Origin: an uncultured Spirochaeta sp.
Lineage (GTDB): Bacteria; Spirochaetota; Spirochaetia; DSM-27196; Alkalispirochaetaceae
Assembly (NCBI GenBank): GCA_913030605.1
Contig: CAJWEZ010000001.1
Location: 1 to 64,000, forward strand
Direction of reading: 5' to 3'
DNA: 64,000 bases
The position numbers and the translations under genes were made by a program. A model generated the notes under the pieces. The model was not told the origin of the DNA, searched no databases, and worked only from the letters and a program-made list of their open reading frames with translations. Numbering within the stretch: position 1 is the stretch's first letter; every line of letters starts with the position of its first letter. Positions 7,889 through 15,609 of the stretch are shown in pieces.

Positions 7889-8826
7889 TCCCGACTGTGC
7901 GACGAATCGTGGTGCGCTACAGCACCTTTCTCATCCTTGCTGCTCTCATGCTGCTGTTCTCGCTGGTATCGTCACGGTTTCTGCAGGTCAACAACCTCCT
8001 CAACATCGTGGACCAGTCGGCGCTGCTGGCGATTGTGGCGATCGGCGTTACCTACACGATCATTTCCGGCGGAATCGACCTCTCGGTCGGGTCGGTGGTG
8101 GCCCTCGTTGGCGCGGTGTCGGCGGGGCTGATCGTCAGGGCGGGGCTGCCGGTGCCCGTCGGGATCCTCCTGGGGTTGGTATTCGGCGCGCTCCTGGGGC
8201 TCGTGAACGGGCTCTTCGTGGTGTACGGCCGTCTGCAGCCCTTTGTCGCCACCCTGGCGATGATGGCGATCGCCCGGGGTCTCACACTCCTGTACACGCA
8301 GGGGCGGCCGATCTCGGGCATGGGAGAGGCGTACACCTTCTTCGGCTCGCGTCTGGGACCGATCCCGGTGTCGATCCTTGTCCTTCTCGTGGTGGTGCTG
8401 GTAAGCGGCACGGTGCTGCGGCGCACGCCATTTGGCGCCTACGTCTACGCCGTCGGTGGAAACGAAGAGACCACACGCCTTGCCGGTGTCGCCGTGAGTC
8501 GGGTCAAACTCGGCGCATACGCCTTCAGCGGCCTCATGGCGGCCGTCGGCGGGATCATCCTCACCGCGAGGCTCTGGAGCGCGCAGCCGCAGGCGGCGAC
8601 GGGACTCGAGTTGCAGGCGATCGCGGCGACAGTGCTCGGCGGTGCGTCGCTCATGGGCGGCGCGGGAACGATCCTGGGCACGGTTGCCGGCGCCCTGATC
8701 ATGGGGGTCCTGGCCAACGGGCTCAATCTGGCCGGCGTTTCCTCGTACCTTCAGCAGGTGATCACCGGTGGAATCTTCATTCTCGCGGTGCTTCTCGACA
8801 TGTGGACAAAACGGCAAAAGGTCTGA
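7885..8826 (+). CDS. Ribose-type ABC transporter permease, second copy
   Basis: A 313-residue membrane protein of the RbsC family with the same hallmarks as the first copy (ISGGIDLSVGSVVALVG near residue 60, ELQAIAATVLGGASLMGGAG near residue 235). It starts with GTG overlapping the rbsA stop and is the last gene of the operon. The two copies are clearly diverged, so this is an old duplication or an intended heterodimer rather than a recent tandem repeat. Confidence 0.9.
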   Translation: MIPTVRRIVVRYSTFLILAALMLLFSLVSSRFLQVNNLLNIVDQSALLAIVAIGVTYTIISGGIDLSVGSVVALVGAVSAGLIVRAGLPVPVGILLGLVFGALLGLVNGLFVVYGRLQPFVATLAMMAIARGLTLLYTQGRPISGMGEAYTFFGSRLGPIPVSILVLLVVVLVSGTVLRRTPFGAYVYAVGGNEETTRLAGVAVSRVKLGAYAFSGLMAAVGGIILTARLWSAQPQAATGLELQAIAATVLGGASLMGGAGTILGTVAGALIMGVLANGLNLAGVSSYLQQVITGGIFILAVLLDMWTKRQKV

Positions 8827-8895
8827 CCCGGGGGAATCCACGGAATTCGGGCGGCCCCCCTATGAACGAACGGGAATCCGTGCGAAAATGACTTA

Positions 8896-8920
8896 ATCGG
8901 TCGCGGACCGAATTTCGTTT
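8896..8920 (+). terminator. Possible terminator after the ribose-type operon
   Basis: CGGTC-GCG-GACCG forms a short GC stem followed by AATTTCGTTTT, a weak U-rich tail. It lies between the last permease and the next gene. The stem is short, so the call is tentative. Confidence 0.4.
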
Positions 8921-8943
8921 TCCTCGCCATTTGGAGGCTCCAC

Positions 8944-10314
8944 ATGACCCAATCCCGTTTTGACTCTGTTGTATCTGCACTTCGTGCGCTTACCGATGAC
9001 GTATCGTCGTTCCTTCCAATCCGGACGGCACGAACCCTTTTGTCGCGATCCGTCCAGCGACCGGCGCCACCGGCGCTGCGCATTGGACAGCACGAGGCGG
9101 CGCTGCCGATCGTACAGGGCGGGATGGGCGTCGGGATATCGCTGTCGGGTCTCGCCTCCGCCGTCGCCAACGCCGGCGGCATCGGTGTGATCGCCGCCAA
9201 CGGGATCGGACTGCTGGAACAGGACTACTATCGCGACGGCCGCGCCGCCAACCTGCGGGCGTTCAGGCGGGAGATCCGCACGGCGCGGGAAAAGACGAAC
9301 GGTCTCATCGGCGCCAACATCATGGTGGCGGTAAACGACTTCCACGAACTCCTGGATGTTGCCATCGAGGAGCGTGTGGATGTCGTCTTCATGGGCGCCG
9401 GACTCCCGATCAAGGGGTTGCCCGTTGACCGCATGCGCTCTGCAGGTGTCGCGGCGGTGCCGATCGTGAGTTCCGTCCGGGCGGTCGACATGATCTTCCG
9501 TATGTGGAACAAGATCTACAAGGACGTACCGGACGCGGTCGTTTTCGAGGGGCCGTTGGCGGGCGGTCACCTCGGTTTTTCGGCGGAACAGATCGACGAC
9601 CCGGAGTACCAGCTGGAAGCGATCGTGCCGCAGATTGTGGAGGCCCTGGTGCCCCACGAGGAACAGGCGGGGCGCCGCATCCCGGTGATCGCCGGCGGCG
9701 GCGTCTTCACCGGTGAAGACATGCAGCGGGTCCTCGATCTCGGTGCAGCGGGCGTTCAGATGGGCACGCGTTTTGTGGCCACCGATGAGTGTGATGCCGA
9801 CCAGGCGTTCAAGGACGCGTTTGTCTCCGCGACGGCGGAGGACATCGGCCTGATCAAGAGCCCCGTGGGGATGCCCGGTCGGGCGATCCGCAACCAGTTC
9901 ATTCGCGATGCGGAGGAGGGTAAGCGACCGGCGTTCCGCTGTGCGTGGCAGTGCCTGTCGAGCTGCAAGGCCGACGACGCGCGCTACTGCATCTCCATCG
10001 CGCTGAACAACGCGCGGCTGGGGCGGCTGCGGCAGGGGTTCGTGTTTGCCGGCTCCAACGCCGCCAGGGTGACCGCGATTCAGCCGGTGGCCGACCTGAT
10101 CGCCGAGCTGCGGGACGGGTACGTGGCGGCGGTTCAGCGTATAGTCGGCGGCCGCGTCGGGGCGTTGGTCGAGCGGATCGACGCGCTGCGTCGGCAGTAC
10201 GCCGCAAAGCGGGCGGCCGACGCTGCTGCGGCCGCCGAGATCCGAGACCAGATCGCCGCCCGTCTGGCGGAGGCGTGGAGCCTGGTCACGGCGAGAACTG
10301 ACGCGGTGCGATAG
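8944..10314 (+). CDS. Nitronate monooxygenase / FMN-dependent oxidoreductase (NPD family)
   Basis: A 456-residue TIM-barrel flavoprotein preceded by TTTGGAGG. Family motifs are visible: the N-terminal PIVQGGMGVGISLSGLASAV, the FMN-phosphate and catalytic stretch EGPLAGGHLGF near residue 200, IPVIAGGGVFTGEDM near 255 and GAAGVQMGTRFVATDEC. These enzymes oxidise alkyl nitronates or act as enoyl reductases related to FabK. After the barrel there is a four-Cys cluster (CAWQCLSSCKADDARYC), spaced C-x3-C-x3-C-x7-C, and then a coiled C-terminal tail rich in Ala, Arg and Glu. It is longer than the ~330-residue classic enzymes and belongs to the Cys-containing subgroup. Substrate unknown. Confidence 0.85.
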   Translation: MTQSRFDSVVSALRALTDDVSSFLPIRTARTLLSRSVQRPAPPALRIGQHEAALPIVQGGMGVGISLSGLASAVANAGGIGVIAANGIGLLEQDYYRDGRAANLRAFRREIRTAREKTNGLIGANIMVAVNDFHELLDVAIEERVDVVFMGAGLPIKGLPVDRMRSAGVAAVPIVSSVRAVDMIFRMWNKIYKDVPDAVVFEGPLAGGHLGFSAEQIDDPEYQLEAIVPQIVEALVPHEEQAGRRIPVIAGGGVFTGEDMQRVLDLGAAGVQMGTRFVATDECDADQAFKDAFVSATAEDIGLIKSPVGMPGRAIRNQFIRDAEEGKRPAFRCAWQCLSSCKADDARYCISIALNNARLGRLRQGFVFAGSNAARVTAIQPVADLIAELRDGYVAAVQRIVGGRVGALVERIDALRRQYAAKRAADAAAAAEIRDQIAARLAEAWSLVTARTDAVR

Positions 10315-10382
10315 TCGCACCGCCGGGACAGGTAGTCGTGGACTCCCGGCCGGCGGTCGCCGACCGGGGCCGTTCCGGAGGG

Positions 10383-10901
10383 CTACACTTCCGCGAGATA
10401 GACGATTGGCTCGGTGAACTTGTGGAAGCTCTTGCGCGATTCCGGCGAGAGCGCGCGGAACGCCGCCGGCGAGATCACCATACGCCCCCGGTGTGAGTTC
10501 TGCCCACCCGAGCCCAGGGACGCTGCGATGTTCACGGTGTCGCCGTGAATGTCCTCAATGGCCACCGGTGGAAGAGCGGCTACGGCAAACTCGCCGTAGT
10601 GCGCGCCGACCCGGAGGTGCGGATAGGACCCGGCCACTTCCAGCGTTGCCTCCGTTTCACGCTTGAGGGCGATCAGGGCCGCCACGCCGGCGTCCACCTG
10701 CGATGCGGGGAAGTACCCCAGCGCGCTGTCCCCGAGGTACTTGACCACCGTTCCTCCGGCGCCTTCTACGTGGCGCTGGGTGAGAACCGCGAAGCGGCCC
10801 AGCGTGTCCACAAGGCGCGCAAGGTCCATCCCCTTGATCAGGCGACCAAAGCCGGTGAGATCGGTCAGGAAAACCAACCCTTTCGTAATGTGAGTGTCCA
10901 T
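10383..10901 (-). CDS. Class III nucleotidyl-cyclase-like domain protein, probably degenerate
   Basis: A 172-residue stand-alone cyclase homology domain. The ATG at 10901 is preferred over 10907 because GGAGG lies eight bases upstream of it. The first metal Asp is in FLTDLTGFG, the second in VVKYLGDSALGYF, and the strand HYGEFAVAAL and GDTVNIAASL follow. The transition-state Asn is kept (VN), but the Arg expected four residues later is replaced by Ser (NIAAS instead of N-A-A-R). That predicts weak or no cyclase activity, perhaps nucleotide sensing. No transmembrane or receptor domain is attached. Confidence 0.72.
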   Translation of the reverse strand: MDTHITKGLVFLTDLTGFGRLIKGMDLARLVDTLGRFAVLTQRHVEGAGGTVVKYLGDSALGYFPASQVDAGVAALIALKRETEATLEVAGSYPHLRVGAHYGEFAVAALPPVAIEDIHGDTVNIAASLGSGGQNSHRGRMVISPAAFRALSPESRKSFHKFTEPIVYLAEV

Positions 10902-11056
10902 TGACATCCTCCGTCGATGAGTTGCGCAGACGGTCCATACGCCCGACAGTCCAAGGATGTATCGCCGGCCCGTGCGTCCGGCAGTTTGGTGAGCATGTTT
11001 AGAATACCATGAAAAAGGCGCCGCCGGGAGAAGATCGTGCCGTCGGCCCGGAAAAT

Positions 11057-11086
11057 TTTGAACCGGACGGAGAATCAGGCTAAAAT
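11057..11086 (+). promoter_or_regulatory. Promoter candidate for a leaderless DinB-fold mRNA
   Basis: TTGAAC (11057-11062), 18-base spacer, TAAAAT (11081-11086). The ATG at 11094 is only seven bases past the -10, and no Shine-Dalgarno sequence fits, so the transcript may begin at the start codon. Confidence 0.4.
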
Positions 11087-11093
11087 CGGGTGC

Positions 11094-11615
11094 ATGACTC
11101 CCAGCGAACTCCGTGCACGTCTCGAACGGGCACGTTCAGTGACCCTGGAACTCTACTCTCGTGTGCCATCGCACCGACGCGGCGAGCACTCCGGCCCGGA
11201 TCGGTGGTCGCCGGCGATGGTGCTGGAGCATCTCCGTCTGGTTGACCAGTCGACCGCGGCGGTAGTCGGGCGCCTGGCGCGAAGGGCCGGTGGCATCGCC
11301 GGCGCCGCGCCCACCGAGATCGACATGCCCCACGACCTGGACGCCCTTGTGGACACCGTCATGGACTACCCCGTGGTGGCGGGCGCCGAGCCTGTAGACC
11401 GGGACCCCGAGACGGTGGCAGCGGAACTGGACGTGGCGAGAGCGCAACTCAACGAAAGTGTCGACGCCGCCCTCGCGGTTGACTGCGGCGCGCGTACGTT
11501 CCCGCATCCGATCATCGGCCCGCTGACGGCGTACGAGTGGATCGCCTTTGTAAGCGTCCACGAGACGGGCCACCACCGTCAGTTGCGGGACATCCTCGAC
11601 GAGCTGGCCGGATAG
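11094..11615 (+). CDS. DinB-fold (YfiT/bacillithiol-transferase-like) metalloenzyme
   Basis: A 173-residue four-helix protein of the DinB_2 type. The metal-binding histidines are recognisable as EHL in helix 2 (AMVLEHLRLVDQS) and the closing HETGHHRQL in helix 4, preceded by the tyrosine-glutamate segment LTAYEWIAFVSVHE. Such proteins are thiol S-transferases or uncharacterised hydrolases, sometimes damage-inducible. The substrate cannot be read from sequence. It converges on the OmpA lipoprotein gene across a strong hairpin. Confidence 0.7.
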   Translation: MTPSELRARLERARSVTLELYSRVPSHRRGEHSGPDRWSPAMVLEHLRLVDQSTAAVVGRLARRAGGIAGAAPTEIDMPHDLDALVDTVMDYPVVAGAEPVDRDPETVAAELDVARAQLNESVDAALAVDCGARTFPHPIIGPLTAYEWIAFVSVHETGHHRQLRDILDELAG

Positions 11616-11645
11616 GTCGCCGGTGCCGTTGGCACCACCGGCGAC
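11616..11645. terminator. Bidirectional hairpin between convergent genes
   Basis: GTCGCCGGTG (11616-11625) and CACCGGCGAC (11636-11645) form a perfect 10-bp stem directly after the DinB-fold stop codon and 11 bases before the end of the convergent lipoprotein gene. No U tract follows, but position and stability suggest shared termination. Confidence 0.6.
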
Positions 11646-11656
11646 GCTATCGATCC

Positions 11657-14101
11657 CTATCGCTCTTCCAGCACAAACTCCACGCGACGGCTCTTCCACC
11701 GGTTGATGGTGTCGCCGTGGGGTACCACCGGGCGGGACCCGCCGAACCCACGGGTCGTGATGCGCGCCGGTTCGATGCCGCGCTGAATGAGCGCTCGCCG
11801 AATCGCGTCGGCTCGTGCCAGCGAGAGGGGAAGCAGTACTTCATCCTGTTCGCGTCTCGCTCTGACCGGATCTGCCCAGAGCAGACTCACCGCGTGCCCC
11901 TCGATCCGAATGTCGTAGGTCGGGTATCGCTGCAGCACCTCCGTCACGCGGTCAAGGGTGGTGAGGTTCGCCTGCACGATCTCCGGTTCCAGGTTGAGAT
12001 AGTCGGCGGTGAACGGTGCGAAGTTGATGCTGGACAGGACGATGCGCAGGGAGTCACCCTGCTGGAGGACGAGTACGTCGGTCATTATGTCGGTCGTCGT
12101 CGAGCCTGCGTTGCCGTACACGTCAGTGGCCGAAACCTCGAGCGGATATCGGGAAACCGATTGAACCCGTTCACCGGAGGCGGAACGGCCGTCCCACGGC
12201 ACCTGTCGCGGTATGGTGCGGTCCCCACTCCGGCGCCAGAACTCCTGGCCATAGGGGTCGACGATGCGCGCCTGCCAGGATGTGACCAGGCTTGGGTCAC
12301 GAATCGCGAGGCCGATGGTGAGCACGTCGTTCACACCGTCGTCGTCGGGCGAGAAACGGCTCGGCGAGAGGGCCACGTCGATCACCGGCCCGGTTGTGTC
12401 TACGGCGAAGGTCCTCGAGGTGGCGGTGGATACGTTCCCCTTTTCGAATTCCACGGTGAGCTGCGCTTCGTAGGTGCCGTCGGGTGCGATACCGGCGCCG
12501 TCGCGCTGGCCGTTCCACTCCACACGGTCGGTCAAAGGCGAGCCTTCACCGGTGAGAACGAACACCTCGTTGCGGCGAGTGTCGCGGACCGCCGCGGTCC
12601 ACCGAGACACCTCGATGTCCGGGGGAATCGTGAACACCAGCGGAAGCGTATCGAACAACCCGTCGCCGTTCGGCGAAAAGCCCGCAGCATCCGCACGGAT
12701 CGCGATCGGCGTGGGGCGTGTGTCGAGGCGGATCGCGTCCACCGACGCTCGGCTGCGGTTTCCGACGACGTCGTGCGTCTCAACCCGGTACAGGTAGGTG
12801 CCGTTCGCCACGAGGGTCCCGGAGGCGTCGGTGCCATCCCAAACGAGATCTCCTGCGGCTCCGTCCCATTGATACCGTCTCACGACCGTCCCGTCGCGGG
12901 AGACGATCTCACCGACACCGGAGCCGTCGAACCCCGAGCTCTGACGAATCGTGATTGTGTCACGGCGGCCGTCGCCGTCCGGAGAGAAGAGGCGATAGTC
13001 GGCGGAGGCTGTCACCGCCGGCGGTGTGGTATCGAGTTCGAACGCCGGACTGGCGGTGGATACGACATCGCCGTTGCGATGCTCGACGGTGAGGACGGCG
13101 CGATACGTCCCGTCCGGAAGAACGGCGCCGGAATCAGCGGTGCCGTCGAACACAACCGCTTGCGCCGCCCCGGAGACCGGGAGGTTTCGCACGGGCCGAC
13201 CGGCGATGTTGACGACCGTCAGCGACGCCCCGGTAACCGTGTCGCGGTTCGTTCCCGCGATCGTCAGTGACACGGTGTCCTGATCGCCGTCGCCGTTGGG
13301 GGAGAACACGCGCCGGTCCACGGAGACGGACACCGCCCGCGGCACGGTATCCAGGATGAGGCCCGGTACGTCAAAGCTGGCGGAGTTGCCGGCCAGGTCG
13401 GTGCTGGATACGCGGTAGGAATACGGAGCCGACGGGAGGATTGCGCCGGTGTCGTCGGCGCCGTCCCATACCACATCGGTGGCGGCGCCGGTCCAGGTCC
13501 AGTGGCGACGCACCGACCCCGTCGCGTCGAGGATTTCGCCGGTCCACTGCTCCTCAATGGATGACCGACGCTGAAACACGGTGATCGTATCCAGTCGCCC
13601 GTCTCCATTGGGCGAAAAGGCGGGGAAGGCCACCGTGGGCTCGACAAACGGAGGGAGGTTGTCCACAAACACCACGATGTCGTCGAGCCGCGCGACGCGG
13701 TCGCGGTTATCGCGGACTTCAACGGCGACGCGGTAGGGACCGTCGAACGCCCACTCGCCGGTGTCGGTCGTGCCGTCCCACAGCAGGACCTCCGGCGGGG
13801 CCACTCCGCCACGCCTGCGGAGCTGATACCAGCGCCGAGGTTCCGCGGTCTCCTGGATCGAATAGACGGAGTTACCGCCGGCGTCGAGGACGTCGATCCG
13901 AAACTCCGTGATGATCGACCGGTCGACCGGGAGCACCGACGCGGGTATCGACAGCTCGTCCTGCACGCCGTCCTGGTTTTTCGGAGAGATATAGAACTCG
14001 CGCTCCTGCCCGAGATCGACACCGATATCACCGGTTGTCGCACACGAGGCGACGGCGAGAACCGCGGCGACCACCACCAGTCGCCAAATCTGTCTGTCCA
14101 T
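11657..14101 (-). CDS. Large OmpA-family lipoprotein with tandem FSPNGDG (FlgD-like) modules
   Basis: An 814-residue protein from the ATG at 14101 (AAAGGA upstream); the track start at 14191 is 30 codons too early. A lipoprotein signal with lipobox AVASC ends near residue 20. At least five modules open with FSPNGDG, FSPDGDG or FSPDDDG, plus a variant SPKNQDG at the N terminus. Each is followed by a beta-rich region with WDGT/WDGA and G.YRV strands, the FlgD/Ig-like pattern with an Asp-rich Ca-binding-like turn. Residues about 680-814 are an OmpA peptidoglycan-binding domain (YDIRIEGHAV, SLARADAIRRAL, ITTRGFGGSRPV). It probably links outer membrane and cell wall. This layout is common in spirochaetes. 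Confidence 0.85.
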   Translation of the reverse strand: MDRQIWRLVVVAAVLAVASCATTGDIGVDLGQEREFYISPKNQDGVQDELSIPASVLPVDRSIITEFRIDVLDAGGNSVYSIQETAEPRRWYQLRRRGGVAPPEVLLWDGTTDTGEWAFDGPYRVAVEVRDNRDRVARLDDIVVFVDNLPPFVEPTVAFPAFSPNGDGRLDTITVFQRRSSIEEQWTGEILDATGSVRRHWTWTGAATDVVWDGADDTGAILPSAPYSYRVSSTDLAGNSASFDVPGLILDTVPRAVSVSVDRRVFSPNGDGDQDTVSLTIAGTNRDTVTGASLTVVNIAGRPVRNLPVSGAAQAVVFDGTADSGAVLPDGTYRAVLTVEHRNGDVVSTASPAFELDTTPPAVTASADYRLFSPDGDGRRDTITIRQSSGFDGSGVGEIVSRDGTVVRRYQWDGAAGDLVWDGTDASGTLVANGTYLYRVETHDVVGNRSRASVDAIRLDTRPTPIAIRADAAGFSPNGDGLFDTLPLVFTIPPDIEVSRWTAAVRDTRRNEVFVLTGEGSPLTDRVEWNGQRDGAGIAPDGTYEAQLTVEFEKGNVSTATSRTFAVDTTGPVIDVALSPSRFSPDDDGVNDVLTIGLAIRDPSLVTSWQARIVDPYGQEFWRRSGDRTIPRQVPWDGRSASGERVQSVSRYPLEVSATDVYGNAGSTTTDIMTDVLVLQQGDSLRIVLSSINFAPFTADYLNLEPEIVQANLTTLDRVTEVLQRYPTYDIRIEGHAVSLLWADPVRARREQDEVLLPLSLARADAIRRALIQRGIEPARITTRGFGGSRPVVPHGDTINRWKSRRVEFVLEER

Positions 14102-14313
14102 GGATGTCCTTTCAGCGTCGCCCGCATCGGGTGCCGGCGTCGGCTGATGAAATAACCATCCACACCCCGAAAGGTGACATTTTCCGGACAATGTCGTGCC
14201 GAAAGGCGCAAAAACTACAGAAATATGTGCCCAAGGCTGTCGGGTGCGGTCCGGAGGCCTTGCGAAAACCGATCATGACCCTCAGACTTGAGGACCAACG
14301 GGAGGCTGACACT

Positions 14314-14748
14314 ATGGAACGCTCGTCCGAACAGAACGAACGCCGTGACGAATACGACGACTACGAGGAACTCAGGGAGCGCCGGGACCAGATAGCCGCC
14401 GAGATCGAAGAGTACAACAAGGAGCATAACCGAATCCGCACCATGCTCGGCAGCATCGGCGGTCAACGGTACTCCAAGCGCGACATGATCGTGAACGCCG
14501 CGTTTCTGGTGGCGATTATCGGGCTGTTCGGCCTGGAACTGATCACAAAGTTCATGCCCACGTACATTTCTCTCGAGGTTGGTGTACTCCTGGTATCGAT
14601 CAAGATCGTGTGGATGATCCACAGTCAGCACCGGTTCAACCATTTTCAGTTCTGGGTTCTGAACTCGATCGAATACCGCGTGAACGAGGTGCAGTCACGC
14701 GTTCATACGATCGAGAAAACGATGAACAAGCTCACGACGGATCGCTGA
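14314..14748 (+). CDS. Small membrane protein with flanking coiled coils
   Basis: A 144-residue protein from the ATG at 14314, chosen for GGGAGG eight bases upstream. An acidic, charged coiled-coil N terminus (ELRERRDQIAAEIEEYNKEH) precedes two transmembrane helices (about residues 66-85 and 90-110: FLVAIIGLFGLELI, VGVLLVSIKIVWMI). A short C-terminal helical region follows (EVQSRVHTIEKTMNKL). The family is not recognised. Its end overlaps the convergent metallo-hydrolase gene by 17 bases. A scaffold or signalling role is possible, but nothing direct shows it. Confidence 0.65.
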   Translation: MERSSEQNERRDEYDDYEELRERRDQIAAEIEEYNKEHNRIRTMLGSIGGQRYSKRDMIVNAAFLVAIIGLFGLELITKFMPTYISLEVGVLLVSIKIVWMIHSQHRFNHFQFWVLNSIEYRVNEVQSRVHTIEKTMNKLTTDR

Positions 14749-15580
14749 TCACGCAATACGACGACCCGGTGACGTTCCGGTAGAACCCGGTGGTCATGGT
14801 TCGCAGGCGGTCCATGGCTGCGTCGCCGGTGCAGTGCGAGAGCCCAAGCAGCGGGATTGTGTCGTCGGTCAGATATGCCAGAGCCTCCTCGAGCCGCTCC
14901 CCATGTGCTTCCACCAGGTGCGTGCCCCCGAGTACCGCGTGGATCGGCGTGTCGAATCGCCATCGCACAGTGTCCAGCATGTTCATGATGCCGGGGTGTG
15001 AGCATCCGACGAGGACGACCAGCCCCTTCGGGGTCTCCACCGCCAGGGACACTTCGTCGCGGAAATCGTCCACCTCGACCGCGGCAGCCGGTGCCCGTTG
15101 AACCACAAATCGCGGGTTGGGGCCCTCGCAGTCGTGGGTCCGTTCGAAACTCCCGATTGCGTGAACTCCGGGTACGAGTTCCCGGACCGGATCGTCCAGC
15201 TCGTGCAGCGAGCGTGCGTGACCGGTGCACCACGTGCGGTCCCAGGACGGGCCGAGATAGGTCTGCGAGTATCCGTCCGTGGAAAACTTTGGGTCGAAGA
15301 ACGACCGCCCCACATACAGGTCAAACCCCGTGACCCCGGCTTCCACGAGGTACGGCAGGCCGTTTGTGTGGTCGTAGTGCCCGTGGCTGAGCACGACGGC
15401 CTCCCCCGCCGAAAGATCGATGCGTAGGAGGCGCGCGTTGTGCACCAGCCCGCCGCTCTGGCCGGTGTCGAAGAGCAGCGTGTGACCGTCGTGTTCCACA
15501 AGCATGGACAGACCGTGCTCGGTTGCCAGTGACCGGTGCGCCCCGGGACGGTTCTCAACCAGCGTGGTGATCCGTGTCAT
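14732..15580 (-). CDS. Metallo-beta-lactamase-fold hydrolase (pterin-synthase-like subgroup)
   Basis: A 282-residue protein with the di-metal motif HGHYDH (LSHGHYDHTNGL), the third ligand in GCSHPGIMNML, and the later LGGTHLVEAHGE and GLSHCTG motifs. This combination is typical of the subgroup annotated as 7,8-dihydropterin-6-methyl-4-(beta-D-ribofuranosyl)aminobenzene-5'-phosphate synthase-like proteins, found in many bacteria without methanopterin. The reaction in bacteria is uncertain. Cytoplasmic, no signal peptide. Confidence 0.8.
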   Translation of the reverse strand: MTRITTLVENRPGAHRSLATEHGLSMLVEHDGHTLLFDTGQSGGLVHNARLLRIDLSAGEAVVLSHGHYDHTNGLPYLVEAGVTGFDLYVGRSFFDPKFSTDGYSQTYLGPSWDRTWCTGHARSLHELDDPVRELVPGVHAIGSFERTHDCEGPNPRFVVQRAPAAAVEVDDFRDEVSLAVETPKGLVVLVGCSHPGIMNMLDTVRWRFDTPIHAVLGGTHLVEAHGERLEEALAYLTDDTIPLLGLSHCTGDAAMDRLRTMTTGFYRNVTGSSYCVISDPS

Positions 15581-15609
15581 CGTCCATGCCTCCTGCGTGC
15601 GTCTTCAGT

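Noticed and set aside
11537-13270. 577-residue plus-strand ORF
   Set aside because: Antisense of the FSPNGDG/OmpA lipoprotein; composition is a mirror of that repeat.
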